This document shows positions 36,601 to 48,406 of a stretch of DNA of 64,000 nt, one piece after another; positions within the stretch are counted from its first letter, which is position 1, and every line of letters begins with the position of its first letter. The notes under the pieces were generated by a model. That model was not told where the DNA came from. It did not search any database and saw only the letters and a list, made by a program, of their open reading frames with translations. The stretch comes from Acanthochlamys bracteata. Lineage: Eukaryota; Streptophyta; Magnoliopsida; Pandanales; Velloziaceae. Made by a program: the position numbers and the translations under genes. The DNA lies in the NCBI GenBank assembly GCA_019914995.1, contig CM034143.1:2792501-2856500 (forward strand), read 5' to 3'.

Positions 36601-39600
36601 CTTCACATATTATACACACCGTAATTCCAAGTCAAGTAAATATATATGTTGGGATTACTCAACTAATCAGGCCTAATGTGAAAGGTTTGTTCAAATTAAA
36701 TTCATATTCAGACTCAGTACAACTGAAGACTTACTTTTCAAGGGATTTGGTGCATGTTGATGCATTACATAGTATAATTGCTTGTTTGGAGGATGGCATG
36801 CAAGATAATTACCTATAGTTGAGATCCTCTCAAATAGGATGGGTAGGTAGAAGAAATGCCATACATCCAATGAACCAGATGAAATTTAACATTACTTGTT
36901 CTCATGTTGTTGTCCAATTACGACTTCGGACAAAGTGGTAGGCAATTGACTCTTAGAGTTGTACAATAGAGTGTGGTAGTAGAGGCTTTCATCTCTTTCA
37001 ATCATCGTTCACGAAGGCAGGGACTGGAATTATGCAGCACCAGCATGCATAGCTGCTTACACACTGTCGAATTATGGAACATTAATAATAACTGGTTGAT
37101 CAAAGTGAGGAACAAGATCCAGAAGAGATGGCAAGGAAGATTGTGATGCATATAAGTGATATGAACAAGAGGCTTGGCTAGCAGGGATTGGGAATTATTC
37201 ACCTTAAATGTAGTTCAACAATTAATTTCCTAGTGGAACCATCCCCTAGGTAGAGTCAAGTTGAATTTTGCTTTCTTCTCAAGGATGGACAGCAGGCAAT
37301 AGACTTTATGTTTGTTCACAAGTAGGTGTTTGCTATTATGCTACTGGCAGCCATTCTCATATTAGTGTGCTTTATGATACTAGTACAATTAATGGCTTCA
37401 TATGCATCTCCTTCTACATTAACAAATTAAAAACACATTGAGAGTGATCAACGAGGAGGATTCACGAATTCACCATGAATATGTGGATTTAAATGTGTGG
37501 TTAGACAATATTCATCATATAAGCACCCAATTTGAATAAGATAATTTACAGAGGGCAATGCACCGGACGGTTGGTTGGTAGAAAACAAAATGGGGGAAAC
37601 AAATGAAGAAAGGTTAGCATCCAGATTTTCTAATAAGGCTTTCTGATATTAATTTCATAGATATTTTATCACATGTCTTTTATTTGTAAAGGGTAGACAC
37701 TCCTCATTCAAAAAAAAAAAAACAAACAAACAAACAAACAGACAAAAGACCAAAAAGAACAACGATGCTAACCAAAAAAATATAAATATAAACTAACACC
37801 AAGAACATAATAGAAACCAATATTCACAATATTAACATATACGAAGTGTTAATCAGCTCAAAAAGAGAGGAACAAAACTTCCGTGCAAAGAGCTGAGAAA
37901 CAAACAGCTATTGCCTCCAGAAAGAATAAAGTCACAAATTCACCTAGATATAGAAAACCCTAAAATATAAGCACAATAATCAGCATGCCAAAGATATCTA
38001 AATTATCTATATAAATTAGCAAGATGACTGAAGTTAAGGCCCAAACTGAATGCCAATTACAGCAAGCCCAGTTTGAAGAAGAGGAAGACAAGGTTGGTTG
38101 AAAAAAAAAAACAAAACAAGAACATGCCGACCACACTTCAGAAATGAGGTTGGGTTTCATGAATTAAATGTAGGACACAAGGAACTATTTGTGATAAGAT
38201 TGATACTGGAAATATGGACAAAAATCTATCATAAACTATAAGAATTCCTTTAAAAAAGGAATTTAGGAAAAGGGAATTTATTTTTAGAAGTTTCCATAAT
38301 TTTGACTCTAGATCTCTCCTTAAGAAATTAAATTAATTTGCAACATATATTCCTTTTAAATACACAAGATACTGGCTAATAGCTAATAAAAGAATTAAAA
38401 GAATAATTTATAAAAATGTTTAAGAAAACTAAATTTAAGAGAATACAAGTAACAAGTTATGGTTCAATCATGTCGATAGCTATGCCTAACAAGGTATTAA
38501 CAAATGGGCACAAGTAGGATACCACAATATAATTACGCATGTACACATGCAGAATGGCACATATGCAAACAAATTAATATAGACTTCAGCAACTACATTA
38601 TAAACAAAAACTAGACTACACCTTATATATTTTAATTAATATAAATGTAGAGTTGATCCCTTATAGGCTAATCTGAACTTTGAGTTGAGGCATAGGCAAA
38701 TATAAACACCACTTTCGAATCAAGAACTAAAAGGATATTGAATTAGGAAAACATATTCCAGTAATGATAATATATAACAAAGTCTTCATCCTTTAGATAT
38801 ACATGTTGCCATCATTTTCCTTCAATGATGTTGTGTTTAAGTATACATCTTAGGTGTTCCAAATTGACTGAAATGTGGTATAAAGTGCTCTTAAAGTTCC
38901 CGAATTGTACAGCAGTCATGTCCATAGTAGTCTTGGTTGTCCGAGAAGTACAGTGATGTAATTCCTACTTTCCACCAACAACATACCTTAGTAAAAGTAT
39001 CTGTTCTTATAAATGACATTGCAATAAGATTTTCTAAAAGGTTATATTACAAAAATTTATAACATATACAAGATTTTTTGCCTAACTAACCTCTTTTGAT
39101 GGTACAGCCATGTAAATACCCTCGAAGCTGGATTGTAATACTCTGATAGAATTCTACATGATGTGGACACACCAAGACAATGTTCTAGAAATAGATGGTG
39201 TAACAAAACTACAATGTTACAAAATGTATACAAGCATGTAAAAAAGGATATGCAAGAAGTGCACCCCACATACATAACACCTAAATGTCGTGAGAAGCAT
39301 ATGCATTTTCCTTGTATACATCAATATACATGTAAGCCAGCACTTGCAGTCATCATATTAACATATCTAAAGTTTGTAAGAGATATCAAACAATAACACC
39401 CATAATCCGCTGGCCATATCCATGTTTCATTTGATAATGAAAATTAATTTTACTGAAGGAGTAGGTGATACTCAGATCATATACAACAAGAAAGTGCCTA
39501 CAAAAGGGGGATGTTTAAATCTTCTAATACGATGTCTGACATTATGCCAGTATGAGAAGTGCGAGCTCTGCAATTTACCTACATTTGTTTTTCCAACTAT

Positions 39601-41384
39601 CAAAGAATTTCAGTTTGTCAAAAGTCACCTTACTGCACTACATATTTACAGGAAAAAGCTAGAAGCATAGTGAGGCTATAGAATGTGGACTATATACCGT
39701 ACTAGGTTCATCTTGACAAAATTGCTAACCATACATAAAATCCTAAACAATTTGAAGGAATTAGGTTTTAATGAAAAGGAGCACCAACCAGATAGGGAAA
39801 TATGGCACAATCAATGTCAAACAACAGATTCATCCTCATATGCGCTATCACAGTATACCTAGATTTATTTATGCAAGATACCTGAGTGCTTCAACTAGAT
39901 GTTGCAGTTCAATGATCTTTATTTGAGATGATTTGACGGTATTCTCCAACACTCCAGCCTGTAAAAGTTTAAAAATATATATCTGAGATCACTCTTTCAA
40001 TATCAAGCTATAAAAACAGCTGAATTCTATTTCTATCTCAGCTTGAAGTTCATTAGAGAAACTGGCAACAAGAAATTTGTTAGAGAAACTGGAGCACAAG
40101 ACTTCATGCATAAGAAATCATTACCAAGCTATACACTTCGTCTTCCTCTCCATTATTTAAGACTACATTATCATGACCATTGAGCATCAGATCTATCCCC
40201 GCCTCCCTTAGCCCATCCTGTGCCACTTGCAAGACATCATTTGCCTTGGTTGACAATGCACTCCTAAGCAAAGTCCCTATATGCTGCTTTTCTGCTAGCA
40301 AGTCCTCCACCCTCTCAAGTAACGATTCCACTTTCTGGTGTCTTTCTTTCAAAACTTCAGTCACTTTCTCCATGGCAACTTTAGACAACTCATAAACAGA
40401 CTCTGCACCATGCAGCAAAGTGTGAAGGTTCCCCTCCATATCACTTTCTTGTGGCATGAATATAGAATCTGAAAATTCAAAGTGATCCAATGAGCCAGTA
40501 TCGACGCTCTCAACAATTTTTTGTATCTGTCCATAAGCCTTAGACATGTAGTTCATATGATCAATAAGCAGCAGCCTCTGCTCACCCATCTTAGCCTCCA
40601 AATTCCTAAGTTTTGACTCGTACTCTTTGCTAGCAAGATTCACTTTCGACAGTTCAGCATCCAGCTCACTAGCTCTAATATCCTTCTCTGCAACAATCTT
40701 CTCAAAGCGATCGGCATCTTCACTCTTTGTCGAAACCTCATTGCGTAAACCAGCAATGGTGGCTTCTAGCTGGGACACCTCTATAGCAATCTCATAGTTG
40801 CGCTGCTCCATTTGCTCCCTCGCCCGATCACGGTCAGCACAAGCTTCCTCAATCTGCTTGGTGAGCTCCTCAACAATCTCGTTAGCCCTCTTGATCACCC
40901 CGTAAGCCACAGCCTGGAGACCAGCAGCATACTTCTGTGATCGCGGGAGTCCATTAGAGAAAGTCTTGAAATTGCTAACCTTGCCAGAGATTTTCTCGAT
41001 CCCTGACACAAGCATCTGCATAGCAGCATCGGTCTCCGACTTGAGCGAGTCAAGGTGAGCGGCGGCATCATCACGTGACTTGAGGGCTTCGTCACGAGAG
41101 ACAACGGCTTCGTCCCGTGATCGGAACGCTTCGTCACGGCGGCGGATGGCTTCGTGGATAAGGTCGCGGAGACGATTGAATTTAGACTGGACATCAGCGC
41201 GGGACTCCTCTGCGGCGCGGCGAGCGGATCGCTCGATCTCGAGCTCGGCAAGAAGTTCGTCCTCGCGAGATCGAACGGCGGAGGAAGAGAGAAGAAGAGA
41301 GGAAGGGGCGGGATCAGATTCTTCATCTTCGTCCACGTCGCTGAGAACGCCGGGGGAGTCGTCGGCCGGCGGCTGCTCGGCCAT
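30690..41384 (-). CDS. Coiled-coil protein, At3g49055-like (five exons)
   Basis: Exons on the minus strand are 41384-40125, 39958-39882, 36322-36211, 36122-36006 and 31037-30690. All introns are GT-AG and the phases join to give about 637 residues. The start is the ATG at 41384-41382; the codon before it is TTG. The N-terminus is acidic and Ser-rich. Long heptad-type helices follow, with runs such as RRRDEAFRSRDEAVVSRDEA. The middle has ANEIVEELTKQIEEACADRD. The tail reads ELSRQLEEYDGQRDELRAR and then the aromatic motif YVCWPWQWLGLNFV. It resembles the uncharacterised Arabidopsis At3g49055 group. No enzyme or membrane domain is seen; a structural or tethering role is only a guess. The two long introns (about 5.0 and 3.6 kb) hold repeats. 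Confidence 0.85.
31340..31690 (+). mobile_element. 3' end of an RTE-type LINE (fragment)
   Basis: Within the last intron of the coiled-coil gene and opposite to it. The plus strand reads IEARVR*FEHVKRLPTDVP (about 31407-31460) and a weak LINE C-terminal pattern to about 31690. This matches the RLRWFGHVxRRP tail of plant RTE-type reverse transcriptase proteins. It is 5'-truncated, as is common for LINEs, and carries stops. Confidence 0.55.
32932..32954. repeat. (CT)n microsatellite
   Basis: About eleven CT units in the last intron of the coiled-coil gene (GA repeats on the gene's own strand). Confidence 0.9.
33500..33793. repeat. Tandem duplication, about 150 bp per unit
   Basis: Two adjacent units, 33500-33650 and 33651-33793, share ATAGATTCATTATTTTCATG at the start and TGCAAAGAAGCAATGTACAG in the middle. 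They differ by scattered changes and small indels. Short open frames over both copies repeat the same peptide and are not genes. Confidence 0.85.
37708..37745. repeat. Poly(A) and (CAAA)n simple repeat
   Basis: A run of about 12 A residues is followed by CAAA units, in intron 2 of the coiled-coil gene. It may mark the 3' tail of a retroposed sequence, but no body is recognised upstream. Confidence 0.7.
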
Positions 41385-41520
41385 CAATTTGCTTATTGGC
41401 TTTGATTTTGGTTTATTGTCTGATTATTAGGATTGGTACCTTGTCTGGTAATTGTAACACCGGCACCAGCCCTGTGGGCGTCAGAGGCTTCTAGTAAATA
41501 TATTTCAAAACAATCCCTGC
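41385..41520 (-). promoter_or_regulatory. Probable core promoter of the coiled-coil gene
   Basis: On the minus strand an AAATATATTTA stretch (about 41495-41505) lies roughly 110 bases before the start codon, in TATA-box position for a short leader. Motif and spacing only. Confidence 0.35.
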
Positions 41521-41684
41521 AGTTTTTATAATAATTGTTTATACCTTACCACCTTGTACGCCCGTGTCTAACATAACAGCACCATGTGCACTTATATCAT
41601 CACTGAAAAATAGAGAAAAGGTTTATCAGAAAAATTAAATTGGAGTAACTAGACGTTCCTAAACTTTCCATATCTCTTCATTTA

Positions 41685-41953
41685 GGACCTGTTTCAAAAT
41701 ATATGTAATTAAATTTTGTAGAACAGACTTTCGTAAATATAAAGTTCGATAAGAATGGGGTTTTCGATGGAAGCAGAATTCGGAATGATATTTGAAATAA
41801 TTAAAGTTAAATTTGAAGTTAAATTTTGATAGAAGTGAAATTTGATGTAAAAATAAAAGTAAAATTCGGAGTGACAATTGAAATACATAAAATGATCGAA
41901 CTCAAATTTTAGAAGGAGAAAATAAAATTCAGTATATTTGAAGCACGTATTTC
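41685..41953. mobile_element. MITE, Harbinger/Tourist-like (copy 2)
   Basis: Related in reverse orientation to the element at 52816-53044. They share GACAATTGAAA, AAATTTGAAGTTAAATTTTGAT and GTTTCAAA-type ends. TTA lies at both flanks (41682-41684 and 41954-41956). The right end is diverged, so the boundaries are approximate. Confidence 0.5.
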
Positions 41954-41956
41954 CTT

Positions 41957-44159
41957 AATTTTTAAAAATCATCCAATTATTTCTAATTTTAATCAATTCT
42001 ACCTTGTCCAAACAAATCTCCCAAATAAGAGACTAATAACCAATTAACAAAATTATTTATTTTATATTTTAAGAAAATAATAATAACTATTTTATATTTT
42101 TATATAAAAGAAACAGAAAATAAATAAATGAAAAAGATTTTTCAGTTTCTATATAATAGAAAATAACTATAAATTGAAAAACTACAAAGATAATAAACAG
42201 AAAGAAAAAAACAATAAAAAGCTAGAAAATGTAAAATGTCATTTCCTATATATTGGAGTAGCATGAAAATTTCTAAAACAGTTGAAGAGTAATCCTTTAA
42301 AATAAAAAGAAGGATAGAAAAATACTTGGTATATTTTGAAATTTAATTTTGATAAAATAGAAAGTAAAATTTATTTTTTAAAAGTAAGAAAATTTTCTTT
42401 GATCTTTTATAAATCTAGAAATAATTATATAACGAAAAATTCAAAAAAGTAACTATGTAAAATAAATCTCATATATCGGTTGAGAATCTCTTAATTCTCA
42501 GGGTAATGGCAAACATGGATCTCAGGAGAAGTTTAGGAAATTATGTTTTTCAGTAAAAGCTTTTAGGGATCTAACAAAGAAATATGAAATGTTTACAGAG
42601 TGAACTAGAGCTTCGTTTGTATGGAACTTGATAAGAAAATAATTTTCCAACATATCTTATTTTATAAGAACTTAAAGCATAAATTTTATTGCTTCTTCCA
42701 AGATTGATTTTTTATCGGGATAGGCTCTCGTATCAAAATGATTGTTTTGAAATTAGCATCATTCTAATATAAGCGTATGTTCTTTCCAGCATCCAAGTAA
42801 TGTAGGTTTGTTCAACCCCTCGAGTTAGAGCACAAGTTGTTTTGACCTAAGGAGAGATGCCGGCTGGTCTACCGAATTGACTAATTTGTTTTCTGCTTAG
42901 ACACCAATCTACTAGTTCATGCCAAAGTTGAATAATTTTGATAAAAGTAAAATTTCAATAAAAAAATAAAAATATCTAAAAAAAGTCAGTTTTTCTACAT
43001 ATTGTTTGTCTGGGTAAAGGTAATAAAAGATCTCCAGAAGAATAGCAGCAAACTAGCAAAACATCTTTGGATATATCTCCTGTGCATAACACTTTTTATA
43101 AGTAAGATTTGAAATTACTTTCTAGTATGAGTTATGCCCGATCTTTGTCACATTTGGACCTGATTTTCAGCAAACCTAGAGGATTATGCACACAACAAAA
43201 TCCACTACAACCCCGACCGATTTGTCAGCGGCATCCATCAGAGAAAATCGTACAACATTTGAAGAAAATAATGAAATATCTCTGAGAAAATTATGTCAGC
43301 ATTGTTGCAGCTTTTCAGATGGGATTCGACATAAATTCAGTAGCCAGCGAAGTCATATTTTCAGGACTCGTAGCATAACATGTTGTCTATCTATCCATAT
43401 GAAGAGCTGATTTACTTTGCAAAGTTGCATATAGATGATTGTTAAACACTGATTTACTGACATTTCAGTGCGGCCTCAAAAACTGAATTCAAATGTGAAT
43501 CCAGAAGATATTGTAAGCAGTCTCATCAGGATTCGTCACACAAAATATCCTTATCATACTACATCAATCTCATACAAAATCACGCAAGTCAAGCTTGCAA
43601 AACTTCATTAATGCAAGCCAAAAATCTGAAGAAGACATTACAGAGAAGATTTTCTAAATAAAGCCAAATACTTGTCAGATCCTATTGGAGACATCTAATA
43701 AGAAACATTCCCAGCAATTCCATGTCAACACAACATTTAATTTCTTGAAAGGGATATATGAGAATTTTCGTTGGAAAATGAAGAAAAATTGAAGGAGAAG
43801 AAAATGCCGGGCAATGCTATCCTCATTCTGACAAGAGAAGATCATATCATAAGGACATTCTTTGTACATTCTTTGACAACCAAAGTTGCAGTATTCATTC
43901 TGAATGTTCCAGAAGAATTAAAAGGAAAAAGCCCGCATGAGGGACCGAAGAAGAAGGCTCCTGACAAGTCGACGCTGCCGACAGAAAGATTGGAAGAAGG
44001 CTTAGACGTGAAAATAAGGATCAACCACTGAAGGTCACTTCACCTGTCTCTCCTAACTTAGATTAAACATTTGATTTTGAGCAGAGTGGGGGAGTCGTTG
44101 GAGCCACGGAAAACAGAAAGACGGGTCAATGTAGCAACTACAGAGGGCACCCGATAAGG
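41957..44159. other. AT-rich spacer, nothing recognised
   Basis: A/T-dominated to about 42500, then mixed sequence to the Ty3/gypsy remnant. An 86-codon Lys/Glu-rich open frame at 43771-44031 matches no family known to me and has no splice or codon support. Confidence 0.45.
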
Positions 44160-44664
44160 CATGTAACGAGCTCAAAACCTTTTGAATTTCATATTGGTTG
44201 TTAGAGATAAAAGAAGGAAGCTGCTGATTTTTTTACCAAGAAAAAAAAGGAAAGAAAGATGAATAACAAGAGATAGAGAGCAAGAACTTGAATAGAGCAA
44301 CCTAAAGCAAACAAGAAGAGAACACACTGAGCTTAATGAGAGAAACTTTTTTGGTATTCTAATCTTTTGCTTTGGTTGATTCTCTCGTCCTCTTTCATTA
44401 AGTTTATTCATTTGCATAAAAGAGTGATCCTGAGCTGGGAAGTAGGAGAGGATAAGCTCTTGATAATCTGTTGCAATGGCGATGGACAAAAATTAATGTA
44501 GTTAACCTAAGAAAGATAAAAACTACTTCATTATTCTCTTTGCTGGCTTACTTCATCGAGTAAAGGCTTATTTATAGCTAGCTGCAAGAGTTCCTATCCT
44601 AGTAGAACTCTAGCTACTAACAACTAGCTAAGGAATTCCTTTTCTAGTAGAATTCCTCCTAACA
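44160..44664 (-). mobile_element. Probable 3' LTR of the Ty3/gypsy remnant
   Basis: On the minus strand, downstream of the gypsy pol fragment, a stretch starts TGTTAGGAGGAATTC near 44664. It has a CTATAAATAAGCC TATA-type box (about 44568-44580), as expected for U3, then a T-rich tract. The far end is placed only roughly and no second LTR is present. Confidence 0.4.
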
Positions 44665-44699
44665 ATTGAACGCAGATAAAATAGCCCCATAAGGACTCA

Positions 44700-46290
44700 A
44701 CTACATCTAAGGCCCTTAAGGAGCCTAATCCTTAACCGAGTCCTCTAAGGACTCCAGTACCTCTAAGACACCTATTGGTTGCACCTGAGACATGTTGTGC
44801 ACTTGCCTGGGGGATGCCGAGTCCTCCTTGGCCTTTCCAAGCGCGTGTCTTTTTGAAGTGTATCATTCCCCTTCCTTGAAGATTTGACTCGTCCTCGAGG
44901 CGAGGCAAGGGAAGGGCAGAACCGAGCATAATCAGAGGAGAATCAGCTGGGATTGAGCGTGCATCCTTTAATTGGGAAATATGGATGACTAGGTGGATAC
45001 ACACATCTGCTAGAAGATTCAACTTATAGGCGACTGGTCCAAAAGCTTCCAAGATGACAAAGGCCAATAGTACCACTGTCTAAGCTTAAAATGTGAACAG
45101 GATGCCACTGAGCCTTGGCAATGTGGTTGCAATTTCAAAAATACCCGATCATCGGGCTGATAGCGTTTTGCCACAGCGGTGTTTATCTGCCAATTGCTTC
45201 ATGCAGTTCTGAGTCCTGTAGAGATGATGCGTAACTCATGCAGGATTTCATCCCTATGACGAAGTTGAGCTCCAATGCTATCCATCCTAAGTGGTCCTAA
45301 GGAGAGGGAGATTAGAGGAGGAGGCGGGCAACCATATACTACTAGAATAATTAGCATTACCGACTGAATATTACTGACTGAACACATGTAGTAGCTAAAT
45401 TCTCAACCGATATATATACCGCTTCAAAAGGCGAGATTTCGTGGAAGAATGAGTGCTGGTGTTATAGGAAATTCAGCCCAATGGAGATAGTGCATCCATT
45501 GTTTGGTCGATCTCCAATGAAGCATCTTAGATACGTCTCGAGGTCACGATTGACGACTTCCGTTTGCCCATCTGTTTGTGGATGATAGGCTGAACTGAAG
45601 TGCAAGAAAGTGTCTTGCAAATTTGCAATCAATGTAGTTCCATCCAAATTGCACTAAGAAAAACAGGATTCCGATAGGATACAATAGACGATGGACAACC
45701 ATGGAGGCGAACCACTTCTTTGGCAAAAATTTCTGCCACAGAGAATGCAGTGTAGGGGTGCCTAAATGGTAAGAAATAAGCATACTTGGACACCCGGTCT
45801 ACTACCACTAAGAGAGGGGAAGGCCATCAATAAAATCAATTAAAATAGCGGTCCATATTTATCAGGTACAGGCAGGAGTTGCAACAATCCGGCAGGACGC
45901 AAAGCCTTTGATTTAGCTCAGGCACAGGTAGAGCGTGTTGCTATGCAACGTTGAGTGTCCATGGAAAGCCCAGGCCAAAAGAATTGGGCAGCCAAACATT
46001 TGCAAGTCCTGAACTGTCTGCCATGGCCACCTTGAGCTGAATTATCAGTTTCAAACAGCAGCTGTTGACGAAGGGAAGGCACAACAGCAACACACACTCG
46101 ATTTTTCTGTAGAATAAGGCCCTAGGAAGTAGAGACATCTAGTTGGGAGTTATCTTCAGCTGCCAGCAACAAGTCCTTATAGCCAGGATCCTCTTGTTGT
46201 GCCTTCCTCAAGTCATCCCAAAAGGATGTCTCCAAGATGGAGAAAGCGACCAGGGATGCTTCTGGGTACCTTGAAAGTGCGTCCGCCGCA
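44700..46290 (-). pseudogene. Ty3/gypsy pol fragment (RNase H end to integrase C-end)
   Basis: On the minus strand, the end of RNase H appears at about 46258-46290 (ADALSRYPEA). The integrase zinc region and a FFWPGLSMDT-type motif follow near 45970-46000. The core motif [20 protein letters not shown] lies at about 45585-45525. The integrase C-terminal part, GPVAYKLNL then HISQLKDA, lies at about 45040-44965. Many stops and frameshifts break it. Reverse transcriptase, protease and gag are missing. A 119-bp direct repeat brackets the fragment. Confidence 0.85.
44747..44865. repeat. Direct repeat, left copy
   Basis: 119 bp from AAGGACTCCAGTACCTCTAA to GAAGTGTATCA, nearly identical to 46410-46528. 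In the gypsy remnant this copy lies in its normal place, between pol and the 3' LTR. Confidence 0.85.
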
Positions 46291-46409
46291 GCATCGCCAA
46301 ATTCTCCGACAGTTTACCACTTTGACATCAGCTATTAATAATGCTAGAAATTTCTTCAAATTCCCACCACCTCAATTGTCCCTCAATCACCCGATCAACC
46401 TAGCATGAT

Positions 46410-46528
46410 AAGGACTCCACTACCTCTAAGAGACCTATTGGTTGCACCGTGGACATGTCGTGCACCTGCCTGGGAGATGCCGAGTCCTCTTTGGCCTTTC
46501 CAAGCGCGTGTCTTCTTGAAGTGTATCA
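46410..46528. repeat. Direct repeat, right copy
   Basis: Second copy of the 119-bp sequence at 44747-44865, same orientation. It lies where reverse-transcriptase sequence would be expected, so it reflects a rearrangement or a nested second element. Confidence 0.85.
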
Positions 46529-46539
46529 AAATCCAAACC

Positions 46540-48190
46540 ACTTGTATTAAGTACGGGTAGCACTTGATCAGAGAAGACCCACAGAATTAAGAATGAGATG
46601 TTTTGTAAAAGTAATGGGGTTGTAGTTGAAAAGACTCGTGAAGTTCAGGTCGCCCTGTAAAGTTCACCTTACGAACGAATACGGTTGAGATGGATGTGTT
46701 TGGTGGAGCACCAAGTCTTGTGTTGCAACTTTGATAAAGGATACTGAATATCACTCTTGGTTTGGAGTAGTCGTGGACGCAGAAAAAATTTGAAGCAACC
46801 ACGTAAAAATCGTGTGTTTTGGTTTGCCTTTCTACGTTGTCTCTTGCATCAGAATTGTTTCACTTGACTAACCTCGCTTCTGTGCAGAAAGCATTTGAAT
46901 CAACTATTTACTTGCTGCTGAGTAAAAGTTTTATCTCTAATTTTCTAATTAAATAATTCAATTTATCCCTCTCCTCCCGAATTGTTTTGCATAGAAATCT
47001 AAACATAATTGGTATCCGAATAACCGTAAGAATTAACGAACCACAAAAGAAAAGATTCTATGGCTAGCCTAGTACACGTTGCTGTAGAAGAAAGATCGCC
47101 GAGCTGCGCTTACTTTTGATGGAATGAATTATAGATACCAGAAAGCAAAGATGACCAATTTTATCCAATCACAAGACTATCTATTCTAGAACATCATTCC
47201 TAACGGATCACTTAACAATTGCAAAGCTGATGAAAGTAGAAATGCAATACCAAAATCATCTTTGGATACAATGAGGATGATAAAGCTCAATCTCTATAAT
47301 GCTTGTACTATGAATATTTTATATTGTGATTTAGATTCTAACAAATTAAACTGTATTTGCTCTTGTTCCGCAGCTAAGAGATTTGGTACAAATTAGAGAT
47401 CATGCATGAAGAGACGACACAAGTCAAAGCAACCGGCGTGAACTTGTTACTGCATATGACTATGAAAACTTAAAATATGAAACCATTACACGTGCACTAT
47501 ATTCACTTATATAATTAACAACTTGAAAAATGGGAGAAGTCTTTTGAAGGTGGATGCCAATCAAGAGCTAAAATGGAAGCGATATGCGTTGTTTTACTAT
47601 CATATAGTTTAAAGGTGGATGTCAATCAAGAAAATCAAACCTTTCGTGAGATGTCAGTAGATGAGTTAATTGGAAAGCTTATGGCAAAAGCAGTCTCGTT
47701 GAAGAAAGCAGAAGATCGGCTAGAGGGAGTGGCACTGAAGACCGCCGATCGCCAGGCAAGCAACTAGAAAATGACATTGCTTTATTAACAGGAAAGTTCA
47801 GGAGCTTGTTAAAGGCAAAAGACAAAAGAGAAGGTCGATCAGAAGACCACACCAAGAAGAAAAGCTTGACAGGAATTACTATCATTCTAAGCACTGCGAC
47901 ACTTACAACTATCCCTTACTAAAAAGGAACAGAAGGAAAGATCAGAAAAAGAAGAGAGCAGAAGCTGAGATGCATTATCAATAGCAGTATGCATCATCAA
48001 CAGACCAAAGCAAATCTGATAGTGACAGCTTAAAGCCACCAACGTGTATCTGATGGCTAACAGTAATCCTACTAGTAAGGAATGCTTGGCAGCTGATAGC
48101 AGCACAAATAAGAGTAAATTACATCTAGATGATGGCTGCTCCAGACATATGACAGGAAATGAAAAGAGCTTTAGTCACCCACAAGCATAG
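46540..48190 (+). pseudogene. Ty1/copia retrotransposon, 5' part (LTR end, PBS, gag)
   Basis: A probable LTR ends in AAACA at 47005, followed by ATTGGTATCCGAA (47008-47020), close to the tRNA-Met primer site. A decayed gag of the UBN2/copia type follows. It reads FDGMNYRYQKAKMTNFIQSQ at about 47118-47175 and AAKRFGTN-like sequence near 47372. A VDELIGKLMAKAVSLKKAEDR helix lies near 47655-47720. A protease-side piece, DDGCSRHMTGNEKSF, lies at about 48130-48175. Stops and frameshifts are frequent, the classical zinc knuckle was not found, and the rest of pol is absent. Confidence 0.6.
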
Positions 48191-48406
48191 TTAAGGAGGT
48201 AGGCATGAGCTTATGTTTTCTGTTTCTCATCTCAAAAGAAGCATCTCCTATATGCCAATAAACTTACAAAAAAACAGGTCCACTCTGCAATTCTAATCAC
48301 AAATCAACCTTGGCTTGTCGAGCTGCTATATTTTCCCAGTTACATGTAAAATTGCTTGTAAAATCTTTGTTGAACTTTATATGCTTTGAAGAAATCCTCC
48401 AGCTTT

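Noticed and set aside
41385-41387. Start of the coiled-coil protein one codon earlier
   Set aside because: That codon is TTG; the first ATG is at 41384-41382.
40895-41430. Arg/Ser-rich frames of 83-143 codons overlapping the first coiled-coil exon
   Set aside because: They are other-frame readings of exon 1, driven by its repeated RSRDEA-type codons.
43771-44031. An 86-codon Lys/Glu-rich frame
   Set aside because: No family match, no splice or leader evidence, and it sits in repeat-rich spacer.
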